A stretch of DNA of 64,000 bases, from assembly GCF_001445655.1 (NCBI RefSeq), contig NZ_LNBE01000002.1, positions 682,001 through 746,000 on the forward strand, written 5' to 3'. This document shows positions 8,448-16,803 of the stretch, piece after piece. Origin of the DNA: Streptomyces roseifaciens. GTDB lineage: Bacteria > Actinomycetota > Actinomycetes > Streptomycetales > Streptomycetaceae. The translations under genes were made by a program, and so were the position numbers. How positions within the stretch are numbered: the first letter of the stretch is position 1; every line of letters starts with the position of its first letter. The notes beneath the pieces are model-generated. The model saw only the letters and a list, made by a program, of their open reading frames with translations. It ran no database searches and had not been told where the DNA came from.

Positions 8448-8464
8448 GAGTCGAACCACGACTC
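8448..8464. repeat. Short inverted repeat upstream of the B1 stump
   Basis: GAGTCG-aacca-CGACTC, perfect 6-bp arms, 27 bp upstream of the 22-codon frame. On the minus strand it includes GGTTCGACTCC, which also resembles a tRNA T-arm, but no complete tRNA can be folded around it. It could be an operator or a leftover tRNA fragment. Confidence 0.4.
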
Positions 8465-8509
8465 GGCGGTCCCTGCCCGGGCATGGACCCGTCACGCCGG
8501 CCGGGGACA

Positions 8510-8536
8510 CCGTCCACCCGAAAGAGTGGTGGACGG
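8510..8536 (-). terminator. Hairpin after the NAD-dependent epimerase gene
   Basis: CCGTCCACC and GGTGGACGG form perfect 9-bp arms around a 9-base loop. It lies 70 bp beyond the stop of the minus-strand epimerase/reductase gene and before the lasso B1/B2 frames, so it most likely ends the former transcript. There is no T tract, as is usual in Streptomyces. Confidence 0.55.
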
Positions 8537-8606
8537 TGGGGCCTGACGGGCATCCGGTGCGATCCCGGCCGGCTCAAGGGACGTGCCGCACCGCCGGGTT
8601 GCGGCC

Positions 8607-9593
8607 TCAGCCGAGGGCGTCGAGCAGTTCGCGCTCGCGCCCGGCGCTGAGACCGGCCCGCCGTTCCCGGTCCAGCCCCTGCTCGCGCTCCCACACCAGC
8701 GTGTCCGCCAGCAGCTCCGTCCGTGGGCGGTGGCGCAGCCCGGCGGCGAGGGCCGCGGCGCCGTCCCGGGCCGACCACCCTTCCCACCCCGGCTCGACGT
8801 GCCACATCGGCAGCGACTCCGGCCCCATGTACTCGGCCACGCCGTTGGCGAGCAGCCAGGCCGAGTCGGCGCGGACCAACGGCCCCGTGTGCCCGCCCGC
8901 GCTGCGGGACATCTCGATCCACTCCTCGAACGGGAGGACCGGCCCGACGGCGTTGTACGTGCCGGTGGTTCCCGCCTCCGCGGCGTCGAGCAGCCAGGCG
9001 GCGAGGTCCCGTACGTCGATCACCTGCGTCGGCATGGCGGGCGTGTCCGGAACCAGCATCGGGCCGTGCGGATCGCGCGCCGCGCGGGCCACCCAGTAGC
9101 CGCAGCGCCCGCTCGGATCACCCGGGCCGCCGATGAGGCCGGCGCGCGCGATGAGGAGGCGGTCGCCCACCGCGGCCGTCGACGCCTGCTCGCAGGCGGA
9201 CTTCGCCTCGCCGTACAGTTCGCGGCCGACCTCGTCCCGGTCGGTCGGGGCCAGCAGCTCCGCGGACTCGTCCGCGCCCGGCAGGCCGTGGGAGGCGTAG
9301 GCGCTGGCCGAGGACACGTAGGCCCAGTGCTTCGCCCTGCCGCCCAGGGCCCGGAGCGCCTCGCGGACGAAGCGGGGCTGCCACGACACCTCGACGACCG
9401 CGTCCCACTCGCGGTCGAGCAGCGGATCGTACGCCGAAGGGTCGCTCCGGTCCGCGGCCACCAGCACCGCCCCGTCCGCCACTTGCCCGCTCTCGCCGCG
9501 CGCGAGACACGTCACCCGGTGGCCGCGCCGGAGCGCCTGCCGCGATACTTCCCGGCCCAGCCATGCGGTCCCGCCCAGTACCAAGATCTCCAT
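8607..9593 (-). CDS. NAD-dependent epimerase/dehydratase (atypical SDR reductase)
   Basis: A 328-aa Rossmann-fold protein starting [16 protein letters not shown]; the GGTxxLG loop is the NAD(P)-binding motif of extended/atypical short-chain dehydrogenases. Further segments are [18 protein letters not shown] and the [16 protein letters not shown] stretch typical of bacterial epimerase/reductase-like members. The ATG at the GGT motif was preferred to a TTG four codons upstream. Substrate unknown. It is transcribed away from the broken genes to its right. Confidence 0.85.
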   Translation of the reverse strand: MEILVLGGTAWLGREVSRQALRRGHRVTCLARGESGQVADGAVLVAADRSDPSAYDPLLDREWDAVVEVSWQPRFVREALRALGGRAKHWAYVSSASAYASHGLPGADESAELLAPTDRDEVGRELYGEAKSACEQASTAAVGDRLLIARAGLIGGPGDPSGRCGYWVARAARDPHGPMLVPDTPAMPTQVIDVRDLAAWLLDAAEAGTTGTYNAVGPVLPFEEWIEMSRSAGGHTGPLVRADSAWLLANGVAEYMGPESLPMWHVEPGWEGWSARDGAAALAAGLRHRPRTELLADTLVWEREQGLDRERRAGLSAGRERELLDALG

Positions 9594-9676
9594 GCGGTCA
9601 CTCAAGCACCGCGTGCGCCGGGCACCAAGGGGATCTGCTGCGGGCAGAGCCGGGAACCGAGGGGTCGGCAGGCGGG

Positions 9677-10321
9677 TCAGCAGACGGGCACGCCCGGCTT
9701 CGGGTGGCTGCGTATGTTCAGGTGCGCGCCGGGCACATAGCCGTGCGACCAGGCTTCAGCCGCGTTGGACCAGCCCCGGTACCACACGGTGGTTCCCCCA
9801 CCGACTGGCTGCGCACGTAGCACTCGACGTCGAGGTTCGCTCCCTTCCACAGGGCGCGGGGGTGCGGGTGGCAGGTCAGCCTGGCGCATTGGTAGTGCTT
9901 GGTGGCGCGGTCGGTGCTCACGAGCACCGACAGCGACGACGGCTGGTCGGACGACGGTGACGGTGCTGCCGAGGCCGAGGCCGAGGCCGGGGTCGTGGCC
10001 GTGGCCAGTCCCAGCAGGGTCGCCGCCGCTGGTGATGGTGGCGTAGCCCTTGTCCGCGGGCCTGCCGCACCGCCAGTAGCTGCTCCCGTTGTTGTCGGAC
10101 CACCGCAGGGACACACCGTCGCCGACGGACGCACCCACGATCTTCGCCCAGACGACCTTCTGCCGGTTGACCCAGCCCACCTTCATCTGGATCTCCGCAT
10201 CGGAGTCGTCCCCGCTGTCACGCACCGCCCGCGCTCTTTCCAGCCTTTGCCTCCCACGGCAAATCCGCAGGTGAGGCGCGTGCCGGGCAGGGCATCGGGC
10301 GTGCTCAGCCGGGGAGTTCAC
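9677..10321 (-). pseudogene. Frameshifted secreted or membrane protein with C-terminal SH3-like module
   Basis: Three pieces in two frames join into one plausible protein. The N-terminal piece includes VGWVNRQKVVWAKIVGA and LRWSDNNGSSYWRCG. A middle piece in another frame carries an Ala/Ser/Thr-rich linker, then YQCARLTCHPHPRALWKG and DVECYVRSQSVG. The end returns to the first frame with [14 protein letters not shown] and [10 protein letters not shown]. The second shift can be repaired by one extra G in a G5 run at about 9786-9790, and the first lies near 10030. Either the gene has decayed or the sequence has indel errors. The continuous reading resembles Streptomyces proteins with a helix-rich N-terminus and a bacterial SH3-like end; no enzymatic role is visible. 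Confidence 0.65.
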
Positions 10322-11318
10322 CGTTGAGCAGGGCGATGCCGAGCGCGGTGGCGCGGTGCACCACCGTCCCTCCGTGGCGGGCCGAGTCCAGCAGCCCCGC
10401 TTCTCTCAGCACCGCCGTCTGACGGCTGACGACGGGCGGGGCCACGCCGACGCGCCGCGCCAGTTCGGACGTGGTCCCGGCGCTGATCGCAGCGGCCTCC
10501 AGGACGGCCGCCCTCGTCCTGCCGAGCAGTGCGACGACGGGCTCCGCCGGAGGCCGTCCCTCCGTGTCGTCGGCGGGGTCGGGGAGGAGGGGACGCAGGA
10601 GGTGCGGCAGCGGGTGGACGAGGACGGGCGGCTGGTCGGCGTCCAGCAGGGCGATGGGCTGGATGCGGCAGAAGTACGACGGGACCAGGACGAGGCCGCG
10701 GCCGTCGAGGTGGACGTCCTGGTCGGCGTAGACGGGCATGTGGAGCACGGGGGCCCGCCACTCGACCCGGGGGTGGAGGCGGGCCGGCAGGCGGTCGACG
10801 CCCCCGTCGAGCAGCGCCGCCGCCTGCCGGGCGCGGTCGGCCTCGACCCGTGCCCGCATGGCGCCCTCGTACGGGGCGAGGGCGATGCGGTGATACGTGC
10901 TCAGGGCGCCGCCGAGCCGGCGCAGCGCGGCGGGCTCCCCGTCGCCGAGCGCCCGCGTCCAGGTCGTGGCGGGACTCTCCCCGGCCAGGGTCGAGAACTC
11001 GGCGCGCAGCCGGCTGCGGGGCGTGGAGAGGACCCGGTCCAGTTGCGTCTCGAATCCGGCGTCGCCCCGGCCGGGCGTGAGGAAGTCGGGCGAATAGCCC
11101 CAGGGCCGGGCCAGTTCGGTCAGCAGGCGCAGGGAGACCGATCGTCCCGTGGCGGAGCGGACGCGGCGGCGCCATTCGCCCAGGGCCAGGGGCCCGCTCC
11201 CGCGCTCCTGCACCATGTGCAGGCTGAGCAGCACCTCCCAGAAGGGGCGAAGGCGCCGGCCACGGTGACGTTGCGCAGGTCCTCGCTCGTGAAGTGGATG
11301 CGTAACACGGTCGTCACC
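10305..11318 (-). pseudogene. ArsR-like helix-turn-helix regulator with a single frameshift
   Basis: The long 3' part encodes a regulator ending in a winged helix (TSELARRVGVAPPVVSRQTAVLREAGLL, HGGTVVHRATALGIALLNG). The family's N-terminus, starting VLRIHFTSEDLRNVTVAG, is found immediately upstream in another frame. Adding one C to the C4 run (plus-strand G run 11244-11247) would read ...AFAPFWEVLLSLHMV and join the two. The gene is therefore full length apart from one lost base. It also has a TTA codon in VLRIHF. The 3' end overlaps the start of the neighbouring pseudogene slightly. Confidence 0.75.
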
Positions 11319-11449
11319 GCCCTGCCGCGGGTCTCGCGCACCGTGTTCCGGTCCTGGCTGCGGGCGTGCGGGGGCACTTCATCGCGCTCTCCTCGGGTCG
11401 GCGGTTGGTCCGACTTTCGGGCGGATCGCGAGCCGCGGCAAGGGCCCGG

Positions 11450-11640
11450 CCCCCGGACGCGGGCATTCGGTTCCGGGTGTCCGCGGTGATCCGTGCGGCG
11501 GCCCGCTGGACGACCTCGCGCAGGAAGGTGAGCTGCTCGTCGCCGTAGTCGCCCAGGACGGCGGCCACCTCCTCGCCGAAGCCGGCGAAGATCTCCTGGA
11601 GTTCCTCGCCGCGGCTCCTGCGGGGCGGCTTGAGATGGCC
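11450..11640 (-). pseudogene. C-terminal remnant of a MarR-type regulator
   Basis: The minus strand encodes LQEIFAGFGEEVAAVLGDYG followed by DEQLTFLREVVQRAAARITA, the helical tail usual in Streptomyces MarR proteins. No DNA-binding domain precedes it; the sequence runs straight into the monooxygenase remnant on the other strand. Read as the stump of a divergently or convergently arranged MarR gene. Confidence 0.4.
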
Positions 11641-12047
11641 ATCGTCATCGCCGAGAGCGTCACCGGGCGCGTCCTCCACAGCATCACCGAGGCCATGCCC
11701 GACGTCGGCCCCTTCTCGCCCGCCCCCACCGGCATGGTGAGCCAGGAGGGGGCCGAGCCGCTGCCGGCGGCGCGGGCCGCCGAACTCGGCGCCGGCATAC
11801 GTGCGCCGGGCCGGGTGCACCTGGTCGCCGACGCGGCGCACGTCATGCCCCCCCATCGGGGGACAGCGCCTCGGCGTCCCCGTCGCGGGTGGTCCCCGCC
11901 CTCGACGGGGACTGGGCCGGTGCGCACGGGGTCACCGCATCCGGAGCGGTCCTCGTCCGGCCCGACGGCATCGTCGCCTGGTGCAGTGCCTCCGAGGGCG
12001 GCCCCGGTACGGTCGAGCAGGCGCTGCGGGCCGTGCTCGATCGCTGA
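11635..12047 (+). pseudogene. Truncated, frameshifted FAD-dependent aromatic monooxygenase
   Basis: Fragments of a class A flavin monooxygenase are visible in order: VTGRVLHSITEAMPDVGPFS, a TGMVSQEGAEPL segment, then directly the FAD-binding VHLVADAAHVMPP, and after frame changes LDGDWAGAHGV and VLVRPDGIVAWC at the C-terminus. Most of the substrate domain is deleted. Removing one C from the C7 run near 11850-11856 restores MPPIGGQRLG. The TGA at 12045-12047 is the original stop. The neighbouring MarR remnant fits a lost regulator/monooxygenase pair. Confidence 0.6.
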
Positions 12048-12135
12048 GGACGGGCACCACCGTGCCGGCGTCGGCTGATCGCGCTGTTACATCGTCCACG
12101 TTGTGTATCGGAACGGTAACCGGCTGAGGTCTTCG

Positions 12136-12149
12136 CGGAACGGGTTCCG
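12136..12149. promoter_or_regulatory. Palindromic element upstream of the lipoprotein gene
   Basis: CGGAAC-GG-GTTCCG, 59 bp before the lipoprotein ATG. A second GGAAC lies at 12111-12115, reminiscent of the GGAAC -35 element of Streptomyces SigE-type ECF promoters. This suggests cell-envelope-stress or dedicated operator control, but the -10 region is not clear. Confidence 0.35.
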
Positions 12150-12207
12150 TACAGGGGGGAGACGGCCCCGGGAGGGAACCCGGGGCCCACAGCTGGGGGG
12201 ATCTTCT

Positions 12208-13152
12208 ATGTTCCGCAAGAGCACTGCAGCGATCGTGTCGTCGGCCGCCGCCGGAGCCCTGCTGCTCACCGCCTGCGGAGGAGGCGGTGACGGCAAGGAC
12301 TCCTCGGCGCCGGCCACTTCGGCCTCCGCCGGTGCCGCCGCCCCGGCGGGGTCGAACGCCGACGCCCAGCCCGACGGGCAGGCGCTGAACTTCCTCAGCG
12401 GTACGGCGAAGAAGAACAACGCCCGGCCCATGACCGGGGACTGGGCGAACGAGCCCGGAAAGCCCGCCACGAAGCCCGAGGCGCAACGCTGGGTGCAGCT
12501 CTCCGCGTCCAAGGCGGGCAGCCTGAACCCGGTCGTGGTCAACGGCGCAGGCTTCACCCTCTACCGCTTCGACAAGGACACCGCGAACCCGTCGAAGTCC
12601 ACCTGCAACGGCGACTGCGCCGTCACCTGGCCGCCGGTCGTCGTCGCCAAGGGCGGCAGGATCTTCCTCGACGGCGTCGACAAATCGAAGGTCGGCACCG
12701 TCAAGCGGGACGACGGCACCCTTCAGGTCACCGTCGGAGGCTGGCCCGTCTACCGCTTCAGCAAGGACACCAAGCCCGGCGACACCAAGGGTCAGGGTGT
12801 CGGGGGCACGTGGTTCGGCGTCACTCCCGACGGCAAGAAGGCCGGCGGCGGCGCGGGTGGGGGCACGGGCAGCGGCAGCGGTAGTGGCAGTGGCAGTTCG
12901 CAGGCCAAGCCCGCCACCAGCGTCGTCCTCTTCGACAACCGCAACTTCGGCGACCCCTCCCAGGGCCTGGCCGGCAAGGGCTGCCAGAACGTGGCCCGGG
13001 ACAACGTGGCCTCCTCCCTCCAGGCTCAGGGCAGCCTGAAGATCTGGTCCGGGCGCAACTGCACCGGTAAGTCCAAGGTCGTCGACGGCGACGTCGCCGA
13101 CCTCGCCGCCATCGGCTTCGACGACGACATCTCCTCGGTCTTCTTCGGCTGA
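12208..13152 (+). CDS. Lipoprotein with secreted-repeat and crystallin-like domains
   Basis: A 314-aa protein with an N-terminal lipobox (LLLTAC, lipidated Cys about residue 22). A Ser/Ala-rich spacer follows, then two copies of the 'secreted repeat of unknown function' (GFTLYRFDKD..NPSKSTCNGDCAVTWPPV and WPVYRFSKDTKPGDTKGQGV), and a Gly/Ser linker of about 20 residues. The C-terminal domain, about 80 residues (VVLFDNRNFGDPSQ...FDDDISSVFFG), has the beta/gamma-crystallin or peptidase-inhibitor build. Expected to be anchored on the outer face of the membrane. The stop is followed by a very strong hairpin. Confidence 0.85.
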   Translation: MFRKSTAAIVSSAAAGALLLTACGGGGDGKDSSAPATSASAGAAAPAGSNADAQPDGQALNFLSGTAKKNNARPMTGDWANEPGKPATKPEAQRWVQLSASKAGSLNPVVVNGAGFTLYRFDKDTANPSKSTCNGDCAVTWPPVVVAKGGRIFLDGVDKSKVGTVKRDDGTLQVTVGGWPVYRFSKDTKPGDTKGQGVGGTWFGVTPDGKKAGGGAGGGTGSGSGSGSGSSQAKPATSVVLFDNRNFGDPSQGLAGKGCQNVARDNVASSLQAQGSLKIWSGRNCTGKSKVVDGDVADLAAIGFDDDISSVFFG

Positions 13153-13176
13153 TACGGGAGGACCCGTACCGGTCCC

Positions 13177-13216
13177 GGGCCTGAGCCGGGCGGCGCACGC
13201 CGCCCGGCTCAGGCCC
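13177..13216. terminator. Bidirectional terminator between convergent genes
   Basis: Perfect 18-bp arms (13177-13194 and 13199-13216) with a 4-base loop, GGGCCTGAGCCGGGCGGC and its complement. It sits between the lipoprotein (+) and the CdtB-like nuclease (-) and can serve both. Confidence 0.88.
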
Positions 13217-13238
13217 GGTTCGCCACGCGGCTACGGAG

Positions 13239-15131
13239 TCACGGCACGATCGTCCAGCGTTGACGGGCGTCGTCGCTGCACGTGTCCATCGTGACGTAGC
13301 CCGTCTCCCGCAGCGGTGCCACCAGGCACATGTGCGCGGCCTCGTTGCGGAAGCGGAGGCTGCCGTCGGCGTAGGTCTCCACCTGCCAGCGGTGGCCCGC
13401 GCCATCGATCTTGCTGCCGCGGTCGGTGCAGCCGTGCAGCACGGAACGGTCACCGGGACGGGGCCGCTCCTCGTTCAGGAGGCCGACGCACCTTCCGCTG
13501 CCGTGTCCCTTGAGCCGGACGAGGTTGTCGCCGCTGCCGGCGTACCGGATGTCCCATCGCTGGGTGATGACCCCGATGTTGCGCCGGCGGGTGGTCAGCG
13601 GCGTGCCGTCGTGGCCGGGCCCGCTGAAGTTGTCCAGGAAGAGGCCGTTGTACGCGCGCAGCTGGACCCGCTTCTCCTCGTCCTCCCAGGCACGCTCGTC
13701 CACCGCGCGGGAGTTGTCCCACCACTGCTGGGCGGGGCTGTCACCGCACGCGAGGGCCGCGACCGCCCCGTTACTCCCACCGGTCAGGCACAGTTCCGGG
13801 TGGCGGGAGTTGCGCCAGCGCAGCGGGCCGCCGGGCGCGCCAGGGTCCTCGGGGCGCCACTGGGCCCCGGGCGCGTTGCACGGCAGCATGATGACGGACA
13901 GCGGGAGGAACGGGTTGACGCCGGGGCACAGCTCGCCGTCGGCGCGGGCGGCGAGGGCGCCGGACGCGGTTCGGGGGCTGTTGCCGCGGGCGAAGCGGTA
14001 CCAGTGCCCCTGCACGGTGTCCATACGGAACCGCTGACGGAGGTTGTACCGCTGCCGGCCGGTGGTGACCCGGCCTCCGGCGGTGTCCGGAGCATCCAGG
14101 ACCTGCCCGGTCGCGGTGTTCTCAAGGGCGGTGGAGAAGTTGTGCACCGGACCGTCGGGCGCGGCCGGTACCGGAGTGGGGGCGGGTTCGAACTGGACGG
14201 GATAGTGGTCCGAGCCGCGCCCCGCGGGGATGCCCGCGTTGAACCGGGGCGTGCCGTGCGTGATCGCGTAGTCGAGTTCGCCGCCCCGCTGGTGGGTGGA
14301 GCGGCCGGGCCGGGCCAGTTGCTCGTCGGCCCGCAGGTGGAGGGTCTGCTCCCGGGCCTGCCGGTCGGTGCGGTTGCGGATGTCGAGGTTGAAGTCGCCG
14401 ACCATGACCCAGTTCTCGCCGGCCCGGGTGGCGGCACGGATCCGTCTGAGCAGAGGGGCGACGTCCGCGCCGCGCGCGTGGACGTTGTAATAGACGGTGT
14501 TGCCGAACCGGAGGCCGAGGGCGCGGCGGTACCGGTACTCGCTGCGGGGCTCGTCCCGGTTGTACAGCGGGTTCTCGATGACGCGGACCTCGTCCGCGCG
14601 TGCGTGCGTGACCACCGCCAGATTGACCCGGCCGCCGGTCCACCGGTCCCGTCCCGTGGTGCTGTCGCGCTGAGGGTCGGTCTGGAGGAAGTACACGTGG
14701 CGGCGGTGGTGGCGGTACTCCCACTGCGTGTGGTTCACCGCGCTCGGGAGGCCCGCCGGGAACGGACCGGGGATGGGGATCGACTCACCGGTGCCGCGGG
14801 ACTGGTGCGGTTCGGCGGGCGGCCCGCTGCCCGCCTCCTGGAGCGCAACCACGTTGTGGTGCATCGTCAGGGGGCCGACCTCGCCGCCCCAGCGCAGCCC
14901 GTGGTCGGAGCCCTGCATGTTGTAGGTGGCGAACGGCAGATTGCCGTCGGACGCCGAGGCAGCCGGCTTCGCCGGCCGGTCGGCCGCCCGCGCCGTGGAG
15001 CCGCCCGGCCCCGGGGCGGCGCCGACCAGCAGCCCGGCCGCCAGCAGGGCAGCGGTGAGGGCCGCCGTCAGCCGCGACCCGCGCGGTCCGGGGCGGGCCT
15101 CGGCGCGCGGCGGTGGTAACGGTAATCGCAT
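13239..15131 (-). CDS. Secreted CdtB-like nuclease with C-terminal ricin-type lectin domain
   Basis: A 630-aa protein with a long signal peptide (hydrophobic LTAALTAALLAAGLLVGAA). Residues about 65-310 form an endonuclease/exonuclease/phosphatase domain of the cytolethal distending toxin B type: ATYNMQGSDHGLRW, VVALQEAGSGPP, VYFLQTDPQ, GGRVNLAVVT, the metal-binding VGDFNLDI and the catalytic SDHYPVQFE. From about residue 335 to the end there are ricin-type beta-trefoil segments (LCLTGGSNG, QQWWDNS, CVGLLN, RWQVETYADGSLRFRNEA). CDT toxins keep DNase and lectins on separate CdtB and CdtA/CdtC subunits; here they are one chain. The ATG follows AAGGAG. Activity on DNA or phosphoinositides is not decidable from sequence. 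Confidence 0.85.
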   Translation of the reverse strand: MRLPLPPPRAEARPGPRGSRLTAALTAALLAAGLLVGAAPGPGGSTARAADRPAKPAASASDGNLPFATYNMQGSDHGLRWGGEVGPLTMHHNVVALQEAGSGPPAEPHQSRGTGESIPIPGPFPAGLPSAVNHTQWEYRHHRRHVYFLQTDPQRDSTTGRDRWTGGRVNLAVVTHARADEVRVIENPLYNRDEPRSEYRYRRALGLRFGNTVYYNVHARGADVAPLLRRIRAATRAGENWVMVGDFNLDIRNRTDRQAREQTLHLRADEQLARPGRSTHQRGGELDYAITHGTPRFNAGIPAGRGSDHYPVQFEPAPTPVPAAPDGPVHNFSTALENTATGQVLDAPDTAGGRVTTGRQRYNLRQRFRMDTVQGHWYRFARGNSPRTASGALAARADGELCPGVNPFLPLSVIMLPCNAPGAQWRPEDPGAPGGPLRWRNSRHPELCLTGGSNGAVAALACGDSPAQQWWDNSRAVDERAWEDEEKRVQLRAYNGLFLDNFSGPGHDGTPLTTRRRNIGVITQRWDIRYAGSGDNLVRLKGHGSGRCVGLLNEERPRPGDRSVLHGCTDRGSKIDGAGHRWQVETYADGSLRFRNEAAHMCLVAPLRETGYVTMDTCSDDARQRWTIVP

Positions 15132-15496
15132 CGTGGACTCCTTACGGAGCGATCGGGTACGAACAACCGCAGGAACGATCCGTTCACTATCGGAAGGTTC
15201 GCGTCAAGGGTCACGTGTGCGCCGCCCGTCCCCCGCGGGCGAGCGATACGGCCGCGCGCCGGCCTGCGGGCCCGGTCGTCCCGGTCGTCCCGGCAGGTCC
15301 GGCCGCACGGGTCCACGAGCGGGCGAAGTCCCGTACAAGCGTGGGTACTTGGCCGTCGTGTGGCCGACATCACCGACCAGACGTCCGGCGACGCAGCGGC
15401 CGAAGTCGTCCACGATGCCGACGACCGCGGCCCGGTGCACCCTCTCACGACGCCTCCGCGTGCTGCCGGCCTGGACGGCCCCGCTAGCGTACGGCC
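15132..15496. other. Divergent intergenic region
   Basis: 365 bp between the minus-strand nuclease and the plus-strand acetyltransferase. It must hold both promoters. On the minus strand a TTGACG hexamer at about 15203-15208 could be a -35 for the nuclease gene, but no convincing -10 was found. No gene is supported. Confidence 0.4.
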
Positions 15497-15979
15497 ATGC
15501 ACATCCGCGAATTCGCAGAATCCGACTGGCCCCAGGTGTGGGGAATCATCCGGGACGTCGTCCAGGAGCGGAAAACCTTTGTCTACGACCCCGGGATGAC
15601 CGAGGCGGACGCCCGCATGTGGATCGAGGAGGCGCCCGGGCTGACCGTCGTCGCAGTCGAGGGCGAACGCGTCCTCGGCACCGCCAAGATGGGACCGAAC
15701 CGGCCGGGCCCCGGCTCCCACGTGTCCACCGCCAGTTTCATGGTGGCGGCCGACTCCCGGGGCAAGGGCGTGGGCGGGGCCTTGTGCCGGTTCGCGGTGG
15801 ACTGGGCACAGGAGCGCGGCTACGCGGGAATGCAGTTCAACGCCGTGGTCGAGTCCAACCACTCCGCGGTGGACCTGTACAAGCGCCTGGACTTCGCCGT
15901 CCTCGGGACCGTTCCCGGTGCCTTCATGCATCCCGAACTCGGGCCGGTGGGCCTGCATCTCATGTACCGCCAGTTCTGA
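15497..15979 (+). CDS. GNAT-family N-acetyltransferase
   Basis: A 160-aa complete GNAT domain. It begins MHIREFAESDWPQVWGI; the acetyl-CoA-binding segment is VAADSRGKGVGGALCRFAVD, and the C-terminal part has NAVVESNHSAVDLYKRLDFAVLGTVPGAF. It resembles phosphinothricin-type or RimI-like small acetyltransferases, but the substrate cannot be told. The last codons and stop are part of a threefold tandem duplication. Confidence 0.9.
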   Translation: MHIREFAESDWPQVWGIIRDVVQERKTFVYDPGMTEADARMWIEEAPGLTVVAVEGERVLGTAKMGPNRPGPGSHVSTASFMVAADSRGKGVGGALCRFAVDWAQERGYAGMQFNAVVESNHSAVDLYKRLDFAVLGTVPGAFMHPELGPVGLHLMYRQF

Positions 15980-16009
15980 TACCGCCAGTTCTGATACCGC
16001 CGGTTCTGA
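15965..16009 (+). repeat. 15-nt x 3 tandem repeat spanning the GNAT stop codon
   Basis: TACCGCCAGTTCTGA occurs at 15965-15979, 15980-15994 and, with one change, 15995-16009. The first copy is the end of the acetyltransferase gene including its TGA, so the stop codon is present three times in succession. Confidence 0.95.
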
Positions 16010-16058
16010 ACGAGAGCGGCGCAATGCCGTCCGAATATCCGGGCCCGGCTCCCGGGCC

Positions 16059-16104
16059 GGACTCGGACTCAGACTCGGATCCGGACTCGGACTCGGATCC
16101 GGAC
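16059..16104 (+). repeat. GGACTC-type hexamer repeat
   Basis: Imperfect tandem GGACTC/GGATCC hexamers in the gap between the acetyltransferase and the next secreted protein. It would encode (Asp-Ser)n in one frame, but no gene with a start supports it. Probably slippage-derived. Confidence 0.8.
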
Positions 16105-16192
16105 GGCCGAACTCGCCCTATCCAGTCGCCCTCCCCGGCAGCATCCTTTGGCACACAAGGACTCACCGGTTCTGCGAGAGGAAGCCAGGAAC

Positions 16193-16738
16193 ATGAAGAT
16201 GTCTTCCCGGTTGGTGATGGGGTTGGGCGCCGGTGTGCTGGTGGCCGGTGGAGTTCTTACGGGCGCGACGGCTTCGGCGGGCACGGCGGGAGGATCCGCG
16301 GTGGCCGCGCCGAATCTCGCGACCGGACAGGACGTCGTGAGACAGAGCTCGTCCGCGGTGCAGCTCAGCACCGCGGGCGGAGCGCACACGACGGTGGTCT
16401 CGGAGTCGGTGCCCGCAGGGTCGTGGGTGCTGTCGGCCAACGCGACGCTGGTCAGCTGGGGCCCCAGTGACTACACCCGCTGCATGCTGTACTCGGGCAA
16501 CACCAACATCGGCGGGGCGAGCACGATCGTCGGGAGCCCCGGCCCCGGCAGCGCCGGCACCGGGACCTTCGTGACCACGGTCAGCGTCCACGGCGCGTTC
16601 AGCAGCACAAGCGCCACGACGGTCAGCCTGCGCTGCGGCCACGACCAGGACCGCGCCGCCGGCGCCGCCCCCTACGTCGACCCGCAGGCCACCCTGTGGG
16701 CCCACCGGAGCGAGAGCCTCGGCCAGGCGAAGCGATAG
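16193..16738 (+). CDS. Secreted protein of unknown function
   Basis: A 181-aa protein starting MKMSSRLVMGLGAGVLVAGG with a signal peptide cleaved after about residue 30 (TASA). The mature part is rich in Ser, Thr and Val and shows a pattern of beta-strands (AGSWVLSANATLVSW, TRCMLYSGN, FVTTVSVHGAF, TTVSLRCGHD) with two cysteines likely in a disulfide. The family occurs widely in Streptomyces without assigned function. The ATG is preceded by GAGAGGAAG. Terminated by the hairpin at 16754. Confidence 0.8.
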   Translation: MKMSSRLVMGLGAGVLVAGGVLTGATASAGTAGGSAVAAPNLATGQDVVRQSSSAVQLSTAGGAHTTVVSESVPAGSWVLSANATLVSWGPSDYTRCMLYSGNTNIGGASTIVGSPGPGSAGTGTFVTTVSVHGAFSSTSATTVSLRCGHDQDRAAGAAPYVDPQATLWAHRSESLGQAKR

Positions 16739-16753
16739 GCACGGACGCACGAC

Positions 16754-16772
16754 GGACCGCCGGGGGCGGTCC
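16754..16772. terminator. Terminator hairpin between convergent genes
   Basis: GGACCGCC-ggg-GGCGGTCC, perfect 8-bp arms, 16 bp after the secreted-protein stop and before the end of the minus-strand pseudogene. Confidence 0.75.
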
Positions 16773-16803
16773 GGCCCCCAGGGCCCGGACCGTTCCCGAG
16801 CCG

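Noticed and set aside
8422..8606. Residual lasso precursor or cyclase gene upstream of the B1 stump
   Set aside because: Translation in three frames gave no asparagine synthetase motif or precursor-like peptide; only inverted repeats are visible.
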